Numbered from the stretch's first letter, positions 9,173-17,512 are shown. The stretch: 64,000 nucleotides of DNA from Halomonas halophila (GCF_030406665.1 NZ_CP129121.1:3038001-3102000), one strand, 5' to 3'. Numbers and translations are program-made. The notes: generated by a model not told the origin, from the sequence alone.

Positions 9173-9261
9173 GAGCGGCGCGACATGCCTCGCCCGCGCC
9201 CCGTGTTCCGCCATTCCCAAGTCATCGGGAGCCGAACGCTCCCTCAAGGAGAGTCCCCTCC

Positions 9262-9780
9262 ATGACCACGATCGTTTCCGTGCGTCGCGGCGACCAGGTG
9301 GCGCTGGCCGGCGACGGCCAGGTGTCGCTGGGCAACACCGTGATGAAGGGCAACGCCAGCAAGGTGCGTCGCCTGTACCGCGGCCAGGTACTGGCCGGCT
9401 TCGCCGGCGGCACCGCCGACGCCTTCACCCTCTTCGAGCGCTTCGAGGCCCAGCTCGAGAAATACCAGGGCCACCTGACCAAGGCCGCCGTGGAGCTGGC
9501 CAAGGAATGGCGCACCGACCGCGCCCTGCGCCGCCTCGAGGCGCTGCTGGCCGTGGCCGACAAGAACGCCTCGCTGATCATCACCGGCAACGGCGACGTG
9601 GTGGAGCCCGAGCGCGGCATCATCGCCATCGGCTCCGGCGGCAACTTCGCCCTGTCCGCGGCCCGCGCCCTGCTCGAGAATACCGAGCTGTCGCCCCGCG
9701 AGATCACCGAGAAATCGCTGGAGATCGCCGGCGACATCTGCGTGTTCACCAACCACAACGTCACGCTGGAAGAGCTCTGA
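9262..9780 (+). CDS. hslV: ATP-dependent protease subunit HslV (ClpQ)
   Basis: 172 aa. Threonine peptidase, the double-hexamer core of the HslVU protease that removes misfolded proteins in the cytoplasm. The Met is followed directly by TTIVSVRR, so removal of Met exposes the catalytic N-terminal Thr; this fixes the start. The GSGGNFALSAARAL segment is typical. hslU follows after two bases, and a candidate heat-shock promoter lies upstream. Confidence 0.99.
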   Translation: MTTIVSVRRGDQVALAGDGQVSLGNTVMKGNASKVRRLYRGQVLAGFAGGTADAFTLFERFEAQLEKYQGHLTKAAVELAKEWRTDRALRRLEALLAVADKNASLIITGNGDVVEPERGIIAIGSGGNFALSAARALLENTELSPREITEKSLEIAGDICVFTNHNVTLEEL

Positions 9781-9782
9781 TC

Positions 9783-11105
9783 ATGACCCAGATGACCCCG
9801 CGCGAGATCGTCCACGCCCTGGACCAGTACATCATCGGCCAGCAAGACGCCAAGCGCGCCGTGGCCGTGGCGCTGCGCAACCGCTGGCGCCGCATGCAGC
9901 TCGACGACGAGCTGCGCCAGGAGGTCACGCCCAAGAACATCCTGATGATCGGCCCCACCGGCGTGGGCAAGACCGAGATCGCCCGCCGCCTGGCCAAGCT
10001 GGCCCGCGCGCCCTTCATCAAGGTCGAGGCCACCAAGTTCACCGAGGTGGGCTACGTCGGCCGCGACGTCGAGTCGATCATCCGCGATCTCACCGAGGCC
10101 GCCATCAAGCTGGTCCGCGAGCAGGCCAAGGAAGAGGTCGGCCATCGCGCCGAGGACGCCGCCGAGGACCGCATCCTCGACGCCCTGCTGCCGCCGCCCC
10201 GCGGCCAGGAGAACGAGCCGCGCACCGAGAACGCCACCCGCCAGTCGTTCCGCAAGAAGCTGCGCGAGGGTCAGCTCGACGACAAGGAAATCGACATCCA
10301 GGTGACGCCACAGGCCCAGGGCATGGACATCAACACCCCGCCGGGCATGGAGGAGATGACCAGTCAGCTGCAGAACCTGTTCTCCAGCATGGGCAAGCAA
10401 CAGACCGAGACCCGTCGGGTGGCGGTCAAGGACGCCTTCGCGCTGCTGCGCGACGAGGAGGCCGCCAAGCTGGTCAACGAGGACGACATCAAGCAGCGTG
10501 CCATCGAGGCCGTCGAACAGCACGGCATCGTCTTCCTCGACGAGCTCGACAAGGTCGCCAAGGGCAGCGCCAACTCCAGCGGCGGCGAGGTCTCCCGCGA
10601 GGGCGTGCAGCGCGACCTGCTGCCACTGATCGAGGGCTCCACCGTGTCCACCAAGTACGGCATGGTGAAGACCGATCACGTGCTGTTCATCGCCTCCGGT
10701 GCCTTCCACCTGTCGCGCCCGTCGGACCTGATCCCCGAACTGCAGGGCCGCCTGCCGATCCGCGTCGAGCTCGACGCCCTGACGCCGGACGACTTCAAGC
10801 GCATCCTCACCGAGCCGTCCGCGGCGCTGACGCGCCAGTACCAGGCGCTGATGGCCACCGAGGGCCTGGACGTGACCTTCACCGACGATGGCATCGCGCG
10901 CATCGCCGAGATCGCCTGGAAGGTCAACGAAGGCACCGAGAACATCGGCGCCCGCCGCCTGCACACGGTCATGGAACGCCTGCTCGAGGAGGCCTCCTAC
11001 CAGGGCGGCGACCTGGGCAGCCCGCTGACCATCGACGCCGCCTACGTTGATTCCCAGCTCGGCGAGCTGGCGATGGACGAGGATCTGTCGCGGTATATCC
11101 TCTAA
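9783..11105 (+). CDS. hslU: HslU (ClpY) AAA+ unfoldase
   Basis: 440 aa. Hexameric ATPase that unfolds substrates and feeds them to HslV. Walker A GPTGVGKT (near residue 58), the pore-loop motif GYVGRD, Walker B VFLDELDK, and the intermediate I-domain rich in charged residues are all present. The C-terminus ends RYIL, the tail that inserts into HslV to activate it. The stop is followed 35 bases later by the second heptamer array. Confidence 0.99.
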   Translation: MTQMTPREIVHALDQYIIGQQDAKRAVAVALRNRWRRMQLDDELRQEVTPKNILMIGPTGVGKTEIARRLAKLARAPFIKVEATKFTEVGYVGRDVESIIRDLTEAAIKLVREQAKEEVGHRAEDAAEDRILDALLPPPRGQENEPRTENATRQSFRKKLREGQLDDKEIDIQVTPQAQGMDINTPPGMEEMTSQLQNLFSSMGKQQTETRRVAVKDAFALLRDEEAAKLVNEDDIKQRAIEAVEQHGIVFLDELDKVAKGSANSSGGEVSREGVQRDLLPLIEGSTVSTKYGMVKTDHVLFIASGAFHLSRPSDLIPELQGRLPIRVELDALTPDDFKRILTEPSAALTRQYQALMATEGLDVTFTDDGIARIAEIAWKVNEGTENIGARRLHTVMERLLEEASYQGGDLGSPLTIDAAYVDSQLGELAMDEDLSRYIL

Positions 11106-11140
11106 GCCATGAGCGACGGGCTTCGGGCCCCGAGCGGCTC

Positions 11141-11210
11141 GAAGCTCGAAGCTCGAAGCTCGAAGCTCGAAGCTCGAAGCTCGAAGCTCGAAGCTCGAAG
11201 CTCGAAGCCA
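11141..11210. repeat. Heptamer tandem array, nine GAAGCTC units plus one variant
   Basis: Nine perfect 7-bp units and a tenth reading GAAGCCA, 70 bp in all. The array ends immediately before the ribosome-binding site (AGGAG) of the DUF971 gene. The unit differs from the array at 6482-6551 at a single position. Confidence 0.98.
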
Positions 11211-11221
11211 GGAGTCTCATC

Positions 11222-11605
11222 ATGACGGCCCCGATCCCCACCCGAGTGCACTACCACAAGCAGGCCCGCGAGCTGGAGCTGACCTATGAAGGCGGCGAGA
11301 GCCACCGGCTGTCGGTGGAGTACCTGCGTGTATTCTCCCCCTCCGCCGAGGTGCGCGGCCACGGCCAGGGTCAGGAGACCCTGCAGGTCGGCAAGAAGCA
11401 CGTCGGCCTGGCCAACATCACCCAGGCCGGCCGCTACGCGCTCAAGCTGCACTTCGACGACGGCCACGACAGCGGCCTCTACAGCTGGGACTACCTGCAC
11501 GAGCTGATCGAGCACCAGGAGGCCAACTGGGCCGACTACCTGCAGCGCCTCGAAGACGCCGGGGCCTCGCGGGAAGCGCTCGGCATCGAGATCAAGCAGC
11601 TGTAG
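11222..11605 (+). CDS. DUF971 protein (gamma-butyrobetaine hydroxylase-like N-terminal domain)
   Basis: 127 aa. Small single-domain protein with conserved LELTYEGGESHRLS near the start and the D.GHDSGLYSWDYL segment near residue 80-90, both diagnostic for DUF971. The fold is the zinc-binding N-terminal domain of gamma-butyrobetaine hydroxylase without the oxygenase part; a role in Fe-S or metal handling has been suggested for relatives but is not visible here. Its ribosome-binding site abuts the heptamer array, so any change in array length would alter its mRNA leader. Confidence 0.9.
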   Translation: MTAPIPTRVHYHKQARELELTYEGGESHRLSVEYLRVFSPSAEVRGHGQGQETLQVGKKHVGLANITQAGRYALKLHFDDGHDSGLYSWDYLHELIEHQEANWADYLQRLEDAGASREALGIEIKQL

Positions 11606-11622
11606 GGGAAAGCCCCGTCGTC

Positions 11623-11652
11623 AAGACAAGCCCCCCCGGGGGGCGCTACAAT
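11623..11652 (+). promoter_or_regulatory. Putative ubiE promoter
   Basis: AAGACA (11623-11628), 18 bp, TACAAT (11647-11652). The -10 is good (5/6), the -35 moderate (4/6). A GC-rich inverted repeat fills the spacer. Confidence 0.4.
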
Positions 11653-11718
11653 GCGGCCCAACACGCGGGGCCGTCGGCCTCGCCCCCATTGTGCAGCTGA
11701 CCCGGGAGCCTCCCTCGC

Positions 11719-12474
11719 ATGACCCCCAGCGACAAGCGCACCACCCACTTCGGTTACCAGGAAGTTCCGGTCGACGAGAAGGCCTCACGCGTGGCCGACG
11801 TCTTCCACTCCGTCGCCGCCCGCTACGACGTGATGAACGACCTGATGTCGTTCGGCATCCACCGGGTGTGGAAGCGCCTGACCATCGAGCGCGCCGGCGT
11901 CCGCCCGGGACACAGCGTGCTCGACATCGCCGGCGGCACCGGCGACCTGACGCTGAAGTTCTCGCGGCTGGTCGGTCCCCGGGGGCGCGTGGTGCTGGCC
12001 GACATCAACGAGTCGATGCTGCGGGTCGGGCGCGACAAGCTGCTCGATCGGGGCGTCGGCGGCAACGTCGAGTACGTCCAGGCCAACGCCGAGACCCTGC
12101 CCTTCCCGGACAACACCTTCGACTGCATCACCATCGCCTTCGGCCTGCGCAACGTCACCGACAAGGACGCCGCCCTGCGCTCCATGGCGCGGGTGCTCAA
12201 GCCCGGCGGCCGGCTGCTGGTGCTGGAGTTCTCCAAGCCCGACAACCCGCTGCTGAGCCAGGCCTACGACCAGTACTCCTTCCGCCTGCTGCCGCGCATG
12301 GGCGAGCTGGTGGCCGGCGATGCCGAGAGCTACCGCTACCTCGCCGAGTCGATCCGCATGCACCCCGACCAGGACACCCTGAAGGGCATGATGGAAGACG
12401 CCGGCCTGGAGCGGGTCGAGTACACCAATCTCACCGGCGGCATCGTCGCCCTGCACCGCGGCATCAAGCTGTGA
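11719..12474 (+). CDS. ubiE: Ubiquinone/menaquinone C-methyltransferase
   Basis: 251 aa. SAM-dependent C-methylation of the demethylated quinone ring. The SAM-binding motif I reads VLDIAGGTGDL, followed by the UbiE signatures FGLRNVTDK and VLKPGGRLLVLEFSKP. First gene of a ubiE-ubiJ-ubiB operon with gaps of 7 bases and a 4-base overlap, as in E. coli and pseudomonads. Confidence 0.99.
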   Translation: MTPSDKRTTHFGYQEVPVDEKASRVADVFHSVAARYDVMNDLMSFGIHRVWKRLTIERAGVRPGHSVLDIAGGTGDLTLKFSRLVGPRGRVVLADINESMLRVGRDKLLDRGVGGNVEYVQANAETLPFPDNTFDCITIAFGLRNVTDKDAALRSMARVLKPGGRLLVLEFSKPDNPLLSQAYDQYSFRLLPRMGELVAGDAESYRYLAESIRMHPDQDTLKGMMEDAGLERVEYTNLTGGIVALHRGIKL

Positions 12475-12481
12475 GGACGAG

Positions 12482-13123
12482 ATGGCGCTGACACCGACCC
12501 TGCTGCTGGGCGGCCTCGAGCGCAGCCTCAACGCCCTGCTCGCCCGCGACCCCGCCGCCCCCGCCCGCCTGGAACGCCTCGCCGGACAGCGCCTGCTGGT
12601 GCGCCTCGAGGCCTCCTCGCTGGCCGTGGCCATGGCCTACCACGCCCAGGGCGTGGACCTGTTGCGCCCGGATGACGAGCCCGAGAACGCCTTCGACGCC
12701 GTCGTCGAGCTCGACCCGGAAACCCTGGGCGAGCTGCTCGGTGGCGCCTCGGTGGAACGGCTGATGTTCCAGGGCAAGCTCGTGGTGCGCGGGCATATCC
12801 CGCTGCTCGAGGCGACCCGCGACCTGCTGCTCGACCTCGACCTGGACTGGGAGGGCGAGCTGGCCCGCTGGCTCGGCGACGTGCCGGCCCACAGCCTGGC
12901 CGAGGGCATGCGCAGCCTCGGCCGCTGGGGCCTGCGCACCCGCCAGGAGCTGTGCGCCGACGTCTCCGAGTACGTCTTCGAGGAGGCCCGGCTGCTGCCC
13001 GGCCGTCACCAGTTCGAGGGACTGCGCGACCACCTCACCGAGCTGGAGGTCGCCACCGACCGACTCGAGGCACGCCTGGAGCGCCTGCGCCGACGCCTCA
13101 CCGCCGAGGGAGGCGGCGCATGA
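12482..13123 (+). CDS. ubiJ: Ubiquinone biosynthesis accessory factor UbiJ (SCP2 domain)
   Basis: 213 aa. Lipid-binding scaffold of the aerobic ubiquinone complex. The N-terminal half is an SCP2-like domain (hydrophobic residues alternating around LEASSLAVAMAY and ELLGG); the C-terminus (about 180-210) is a Leu/Arg/Glu coiled coil, as expected for UbiJ. Its TGA overlaps the ubiB ATG. Confidence 0.94.
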   Translation: MALTPTLLLGGLERSLNALLARDPAAPARLERLAGQRLLVRLEASSLAVAMAYHAQGVDLLRPDDEPENAFDAVVELDPETLGELLGGASVERLMFQGKLVVRGHIPLLEATRDLLLDLDLDWEGELARWLGDVPAHSLAEGMRSLGRWGLRTRQELCADVSEYVFEEARLLPGRHQFEGLRDHLTELEVATDRLEARLERLRRRLTAEGGGA

Positions 13124-14742
13124 TCCGGCGGCTCGCGCGCATCGCCTGGGTGGTCACCCGCTATCGCCTGGACACCCTGATTCCCAAGGAACGGCTGCCC
13201 TGGTGGCTGCGCGGCCTGCTGACCCTGTCGCCGCTGCGGCTGATCCCCGTGGGCCAGCGCCCCCGGGGCGAGCGGCTGCGCCTGGCGCTGGAGACCCTGG
13301 GGCCGATCTACGTCAAGTTCGGCCAGGTGCTGTCGACCCGCCGCGACCTGTTCCCCGACGACATCGGCGACGAGCTGCGCCGCCTGCAGGACCAGGTGCC
13401 GCCCTTCCCCGGCCACCTCGCTCGCGGGCTGGTCGAGGAGGAGCTCGGCATGCCGCTGGAACAGGCCTTCGCAGAGTTCTCGTCCGAGCCGCTGGCCTCG
13501 GCCTCGGTGGCCCAGGTGCATGCCGCCCAGCTGCCCGACGGCGAGGAAGTGGTGGTCAAGATCATCCGCCCCGGCATCGAGCGCGTGATGCGCCAGGACA
13601 TGGCCCTGATGTACCGGCTGGCCGCCGGCCTGGCACGCATTCCCGAGGCGCGCCGGCTGCGCCCGGTGGAGGTGGTCCGCGACTACGAGTCGACCCTGTT
13701 CGACGAGCTGGACCTGACCAAGGAAGCGGCCAACACCTCCCAGCTCAAGCGCAACTTCAAGGGCTCGCCGCTGCTGTTCGTGCCGACGATCCACTGGGCG
13801 CTGACCCGCCGCCGGGTGATGGTCCAGGAACGTATCCACGGCATCCCAGTGGCCGACCTCGCGGCCCTCGAGGCCCAGGGCACCGACCTGCGCCGGCTGG
13901 CCGAGCGCGGCGTGGAGATCTTCTTCACCCAGGTGTTCCGCGACAACTTCTTCCACGCCGACATGCACCCGGGCAACATCTTCGTGTCCCGCGAGACACC
14001 GTGGAACCCCCAGTACATCGCCATCGACTGCGGCATCGTCGGCAGCCTGACCCGCGAGGATCAGGACTACCTGGCGCGCAACCTGCTGGCCTTCTTCCAC
14101 CAGGACTACTACGAGGTAGCGGCGCTGCATATCGAGTCGGGCTGGGTCAGCGAGGACACCCGGGCCAACGAGTTCGCCGCCGCGGTGCGCACCGTGTGCG
14201 AACCGATCCTCGAGAAGCCGCTCAAGGACATCTCCTTCGGCCAGGTGCTGCTGGGCCTGTTCCAGACCGCCCGGCGCTTCAACATGGAGGTCCAGCCGCA
14301 GCTGGTGCTGCTGCAGAAGACCCTGCTCAACATCGAGGGCCTGGGCCGCCAGCTGTATCCGGACCTCGACCTGTGGGCCACCGCCAAGCCCTACCTGGAA
14401 GACTGGATGAAGGAGCGCGCCGGCGCCCGCGGGCTGTGGGAATCCATGAAGCGCCAGGCGCCCGAGCTCTCGCGCCAGCTCCCCGAGCTGCCGGTGCTCG
14501 CCCACCAGGCGCTGGCCCGAGCCGAGCATGGCCACCAGCAGCGCCAGCGACAGGGCGAGGCCCTTGGCGCCATCCAGCGTGGCCTGGAAAGCCAGGCCCG
14601 CCGCCAGCGCCGGCTGCGCCTGGGGCTGCTGATCGCGGCCGCGGCACTCGCCTGGCAGCCGCTGGTCCAATGGGCAGACGGCCAGCCCTGGCCGGTGCTC
14701 GGCGCGGCGGCCATCGGCGCCCTGCTGCTGGCCTGGAACTGA
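13120..14742 (+). CDS. ubiB: UbiB, atypical kinase/ATPase for ubiquinone biosynthesis
   Basis: 540 aa. Membrane-anchored member of the ABC1/ADCK family. The family KxGQ motif is YVKFGQVLSTRRDL, the Ala-rich loop is ASASVAQVHAA, and the catalytic region reads NFFHADMHPGN and DCGIVG. Two hydrophobic segments close the protein (about 495-540). It starts within the ubiJ stop (ATGA), indicating translational coupling. Confidence 0.98.
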   Translation: MIRRLARIAWVVTRYRLDTLIPKERLPWWLRGLLTLSPLRLIPVGQRPRGERLRLALETLGPIYVKFGQVLSTRRDLFPDDIGDELRRLQDQVPPFPGHLARGLVEEELGMPLEQAFAEFSSEPLASASVAQVHAAQLPDGEEVVVKIIRPGIERVMRQDMALMYRLAAGLARIPEARRLRPVEVVRDYESTLFDELDLTKEAANTSQLKRNFKGSPLLFVPTIHWALTRRRVMVQERIHGIPVADLAALEAQGTDLRRLAERGVEIFFTQVFRDNFFHADMHPGNIFVSRETPWNPQYIAIDCGIVGSLTREDQDYLARNLLAFFHQDYYEVAALHIESGWVSEDTRANEFAAAVRTVCEPILEKPLKDISFGQVLLGLFQTARRFNMEVQPQLVLLQKTLLNIEGLGRQLYPDLDLWATAKPYLEDWMKERAGARGLWESMKRQAPELSRQLPELPVLAHQALARAEHGHQQRQRQGEALGAIQRGLESQARRQRRLRLGLLIAAAALAWQPLVQWADGQPWPVLGAAAIGALLLAWN

Positions 14743-14770
14743 TCCACCTACTGCAACGGAAACGTCTCAT

Positions 14771-15106
14771 ATGAGCGATATTCTCGACCGCCTCGACGAG
14801 GTCCTGACCAGCCGTCGCCAGGCCGCGCCCGACGACTCTTACGTGGCCAGCTTGCATCACAAGGGCCTGAACAAGATACTCGAGAAAGTCGGCGAGGAAG
14901 CCACCGAGACGCTGCTCGCGGCCAAGGACGCCGAGCGAGGCGACGAGGCGGCCCGTCAGGCGCTGGTCGCCGAGACGACCGACCTGTGGTTCCACAGCCT
15001 GGTGATGCTGTCGCACATGGGGCTGAGCCATCGCGAGGTCCTCGACGAGCTGTCTCGCCGCTTCGGCCTGTCCGGCCACGACGAGAAGGCCGCGCGGCCA
15101 CGTTAG
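14771..15106 (+). CDS. hisE: Phosphoribosyl-ATP pyrophosphatase
   Basis: 111 aa. Second step of histidine synthesis. The E..E...D helical signature is seen in EKVGEEATETLLAAKD and ETTDLWFHSLVML. hisI, which normally precedes hisE in pseudomonads, is absent: only 28 bases separate ubiB from hisE. The stop codon TAG is also the first three bases of the outer arm of a palindromic element (15104-15250), so the present C-terminus may have been set by that insertion. Confidence 0.97.
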   Translation: MSDILDRLDEVLTSRRQAAPDDSYVASLHHKGLNKILEKVGEEATETLLAAKDAERGDEAARQALVAETTDLWFHSLVMLSHMGLSHREVLDELSRRFGLSGHDEKAARPR

Positions 15107-15250
15107 GTTTTGGACGAAAAGTCGGCGAGCGATGGCCAGACAAGGCAAAAATCGACGAGAAGACGGAGTTTACGCGGTGTAAATGAGTACTTAGAGCCGA
15201 TTTTTAACACCGTATGGACGAGCGCAGACAGTTTTCGTACAGAACCTAGA
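15104..15250. repeat. Palindromic intergenic element, copy A (full length)
   Basis: About 147 bp, an imperfect palindrome over its whole length. Outer arms TAGGTTTTGGACGAAAA (15104-15120) and its near-complement (15232-15248); constant box AGACAAGGC (15138-15146); stem AAAAATCG (15047 offset, i.e. 15147-15154) with its complement at 15198-15205; inner arms TTTAC and GTAAA; constant right box AACACCGTATG then CGAGCGCAG. Related copies occur at 25051, 29857 and 57034. Confidence 0.9.
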
Positions 15251-15293
15251 CACCGACGCCGGGCTCCCGGCGCCCCAACCTGAGGTATTCCCT

Positions 15294-15548
15294 ATGTTAG
15301 GCGGCATCAGTATCTGGCAACTCCTGATCGTCCTCGGCATCATCATCCTGATCTTCGGCACCAAGAAGCTGCGCAACGTCGGCGGCGATCTGGGCGGCGC
15401 GGTCAAGGGCTTCAAGAAGGCCATGGGCGAGGAAGAGAAGAGCGACGATAGCGACAAGTCCCAGGCCCAGGTGCGCCACGACGACGAGGGCCGGACCTAC
15501 GACGTCCACGCCGAGCGCAAGGCCGAGGAATCGGAAGAGCGCAAGTAA
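15294..15548 (+). CDS. tatA: Twin-arginine translocase subunit TatA
   Basis: 84 aa. Pore-forming subunit of the Tat system that exports folded proteins. One N-terminal membrane helix (about 4-21), then an amphipathic helix beginning FGTKKLRNVGGDLGGAVKGFKKAM, then a charged, unstructured tail. The FG hinge is intact. First gene of tatABC, 6 bases before tatB. Confidence 0.98.
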   Translation: MLGGISIWQLLIVLGIIILIFGTKKLRNVGGDLGGAVKGFKKAMGEEEKSDDSDKSQAQVRHDDEGRTYDVHAERKAEESEERK

Positions 15549-15554
15549 GCCGCC

Positions 15555-15968
15555 ATGTTCGACATCGGCTTTCTCGAACTCCTGTTCATCGGCGTGGTGG
15601 GGCTGCTGGTGCTGGGTCCCGAGCGCCTGCCCAAGGCCGCCCGCACCACCGGGCTGTGGATCGGCCGCATCAAGCGCACGGTCTCCGGCATGCAGCGCGA
15701 GATCAACGCCCAGCTCGAGGCGGAGGAGCTGCGCCAGAAGCTCAACGAGCAGCAGAAGAAGCTCGACGAGGGCATCAACCGGGTCAAGCGCGACGTCGAA
15801 CGCTCGGTGGAAACGCCCGCCGATCAGGGCGATCGCCGCGCCGGCGCCACCCCCGAGGAACACGCCGAGGCCTCGCCCGAGCGTCGCCTCGACGACGCCC
15901 TGGGGCGCGTTCGCCGGCAGGCCGATGATTCCGACGCCGACGCCCACGAGGACGCCTCTTCCCGATGA
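15555..15968 (+). CDS. tatB: Twin-arginine translocase subunit TatB
   Basis: 137 aa. Receptor subunit that binds Tat substrates with TatC. Begins MFDIGFLELLFIGVVGLLVLGP with the Glu in the membrane helix and the GPERLPKAAR hinge that separate TatB from TatA. A long amphipathic helix and acidic tail follow. Its stop overlaps the tatC start by four bases. Confidence 0.98.
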   Translation: MFDIGFLELLFIGVVGLLVLGPERLPKAARTTGLWIGRIKRTVSGMQREINAQLEAEELRQKLNEQQKKLDEGINRVKRDVERSVETPADQGDRRAGATPEEHAEASPERRLDDALGRVRRQADDSDADAHEDASSR

Positions 15969-16741
15969 GCCAAACCGACGATTCCCAGGGCCCCGGACAG
16001 GCGCAGGCCCCGCTGATCGAGCACCTGATCGAGCTGCGCTCGCGGCTGCTGCGCGCGGTGATCGCGATACTCGTGATCTTCCTCGGCCTCTACGCCTTCG
16101 CCAACGACATCTACGCCTTCGTCGCCCAGCCGTTGATGGCGCTGCTGCCGGAAGGCTCGCGGATGATCGCCACCGAGGTGGCCTCGCCGTTCCTGGCACC
16201 CTTCAAGCTGACCCTGGTGGTGGCGGTGTTCATCGCCGTGCCCTTCGTGCTGCACCAGGCCTGGGCCTTCATCGCCCCGGGGCTGTACGACAACGAGAAG
16301 GCCCTGGCGCTGCCGCTGCTGGCCTCCAGCGTGGCGCTGTTCTATGCCGGGGCCGCCTTCGCCTACTACGTGGTCTTCCCGCTGCTGTTCCAGTTCTTCA
16401 CCCAGACCGGGCCGGAGGACGTGGCGGTGATGACCGACATCAACCAGTACCTCAACTTCGTGCTCAAGCTGTTCTTCGCCTTCGGCGTGGCCTTCGAGAT
16501 CCCGATCGCCACCTTCCTGCTGATCCTGAGCGGGGCGACCACGGTGGAGAGCCTGTCGAAGAAGCGCCCCTACGTGGTACTGGGCTGCTTCGTGATCGGC
16601 ATGCTGATGACCCCGCCGGACGTGGTCTCCCAGAGCCTGCTGGCGGTGCCGATGTATCTGCTCTACGAGGTCGGCCTGCTGTTCGGCCGGCTGGTGCGTC
16701 GCAAGCGCGAGCGGCAAGCCGAAGGCGAGGATGACGCATAA
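15965..16741 (+). CDS. tatC: Twin-arginine translocase subunit TatC
   Basis: 258 aa. Six-span membrane protein that recognises the twin-arginine signal. The cytoplasmic N-terminus contains the conserved HLIELRSRLLRA, and the FAFGVAFEIPIATFLL segment with its conserved Glu is present. Ends the operon; a strong terminator follows 33 bases later. Confidence 0.99.
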   Translation: MSQTDDSQGPGQAQAPLIEHLIELRSRLLRAVIAILVIFLGLYAFANDIYAFVAQPLMALLPEGSRMIATEVASPFLAPFKLTLVVAVFIAVPFVLHQAWAFIAPGLYDNEKALALPLLASSVALFYAGAAFAYYVVFPLLFQFFTQTGPEDVAVMTDINQYLNFVLKLFFAFGVAFEIPIATFLLILSGATTVESLSKKRPYVVLGCFVIGMLMTPPDVVSQSLLAVPMYLLYEVGLLFGRLVRRKRERQAEGEDDA

Positions 16742-16774
16742 GCCGCTGGACGCTGTTTAGCCATGCAGAGACGC

Positions 16775-16807
16775 AACACCCCCAGGCCTCGGCCCGGGGG
16801 TGTTTTT
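16775..16807 (+). terminator. tatABC terminator
   Basis: AACACCCCC pairs with GGGGGTGTT (16796-16804), with an inner GGCC/GGCC, followed by TTTTT. Strong Rho-independent terminator. Confidence 0.9.
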
Positions 16808-16852
16808 CTTCCCGCTTGAAGCTCACGGCTTACCGCTTCCGGCGCAGCCGGG

Positions 16853-17512
16853 TCACAGGTCCATCAGCTCGTCGATGCGATCCACCAGCTTGAAGATACC
16901 GGTGGCCGCCTCGCCCAGGCGGGTGGCGATCATGTAGGCCGGCGTGGTCACCACGCGATGTTCGAAGTCGACCACGATGTCCTCCACGCCACAGCTGCGA
17001 TGCAGGCCGCCCATGCTGCTGATGGCGCCCGCCACGCCCGGATCGTGGCCGATGGTGACGGCAATGCCCGGCCCCAGCAGCCGCGGCACCATCACCGGCG
17101 CGATGCACATCAGGCCGATCGGCTTGCGGTCCTCGTGGAACTCGCCCAGCACGTCCACCAGCCCCTCATGGATCACCATGTCGGCGCCCGCCTCGGCGAA
17201 GTTGGAGAGATTCTTGGCCGCACCGAAGCCGCCTGGCAGGATGACGGCGTCGAACTCGTCGGCCTCCAGCTCGGCCAGCGGAGAGATCTCGCCGCGCGCC
17301 AGGCGCGCCGATTCGACCAGCACGCTGCGCCGCTCCTCGACCGCCTCGCCACTGCGATGGTCGATCACGTCGCTCTGGTCGATGTCGGGGGCGAAGCAGC
17401 GATAGCCGATGCCCAGCTGGTCCAGACGCAACAGGGTCAGGGTGGTCTCGTAGATCTCCGAGCCATCCTGAACACCGCATCCCGACAGAATGACCGCCAC
17501 CTGCTTGCTCAT
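16853..17512 (-). CDS. elbB: ElbB, DJ-1/PfpI-type glutamine-amidotransferase-like protein
   Basis: 219 aa. Class I glutamine amidotransferase fold; the E. coli relative has weak glyoxalase activity and was linked genetically to isoprenoid synthesis. Visible: N-terminal VAVILSGCGVQDGSEI, LPGGFGAAKNL, and the nucleophile elbow GLMCIAP with its Cys. Start chosen at 17512 (MSKQVAV), with GGAG just upstream; a longer frame adds 30 non-conserved residues. Divergent from ppk; the 339-bp gap between the two genes holds a Pho box and a lone TATACT at 17633-17638. Confidence 0.93.
   Translation of the reverse strand: MSKQVAVILSGCGVQDGSEIYETTLTLLRLDQLGIGYRCFAPDIDQSDVIDHRSGEAVEERRSVLVESARLARGEISPLAELEADEFDAVILPGGFGAAKNLSNFAEAGADMVIHEGLVDVLGEFHEDRKPIGLMCIAPVMVPRLLGPGIAVTIGHDPGVAGAISSMGGLHRSCGVEDIVVDFEHRVVTTPAYMIATRLGEAATGIFKLVDRIDELMDL

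Noticed and set aside
6482..11210. Heptamer arrays as possible CRISPR repeats
   Set aside because: Units are 7 bp with no spacers between them, and no cas gene is present.
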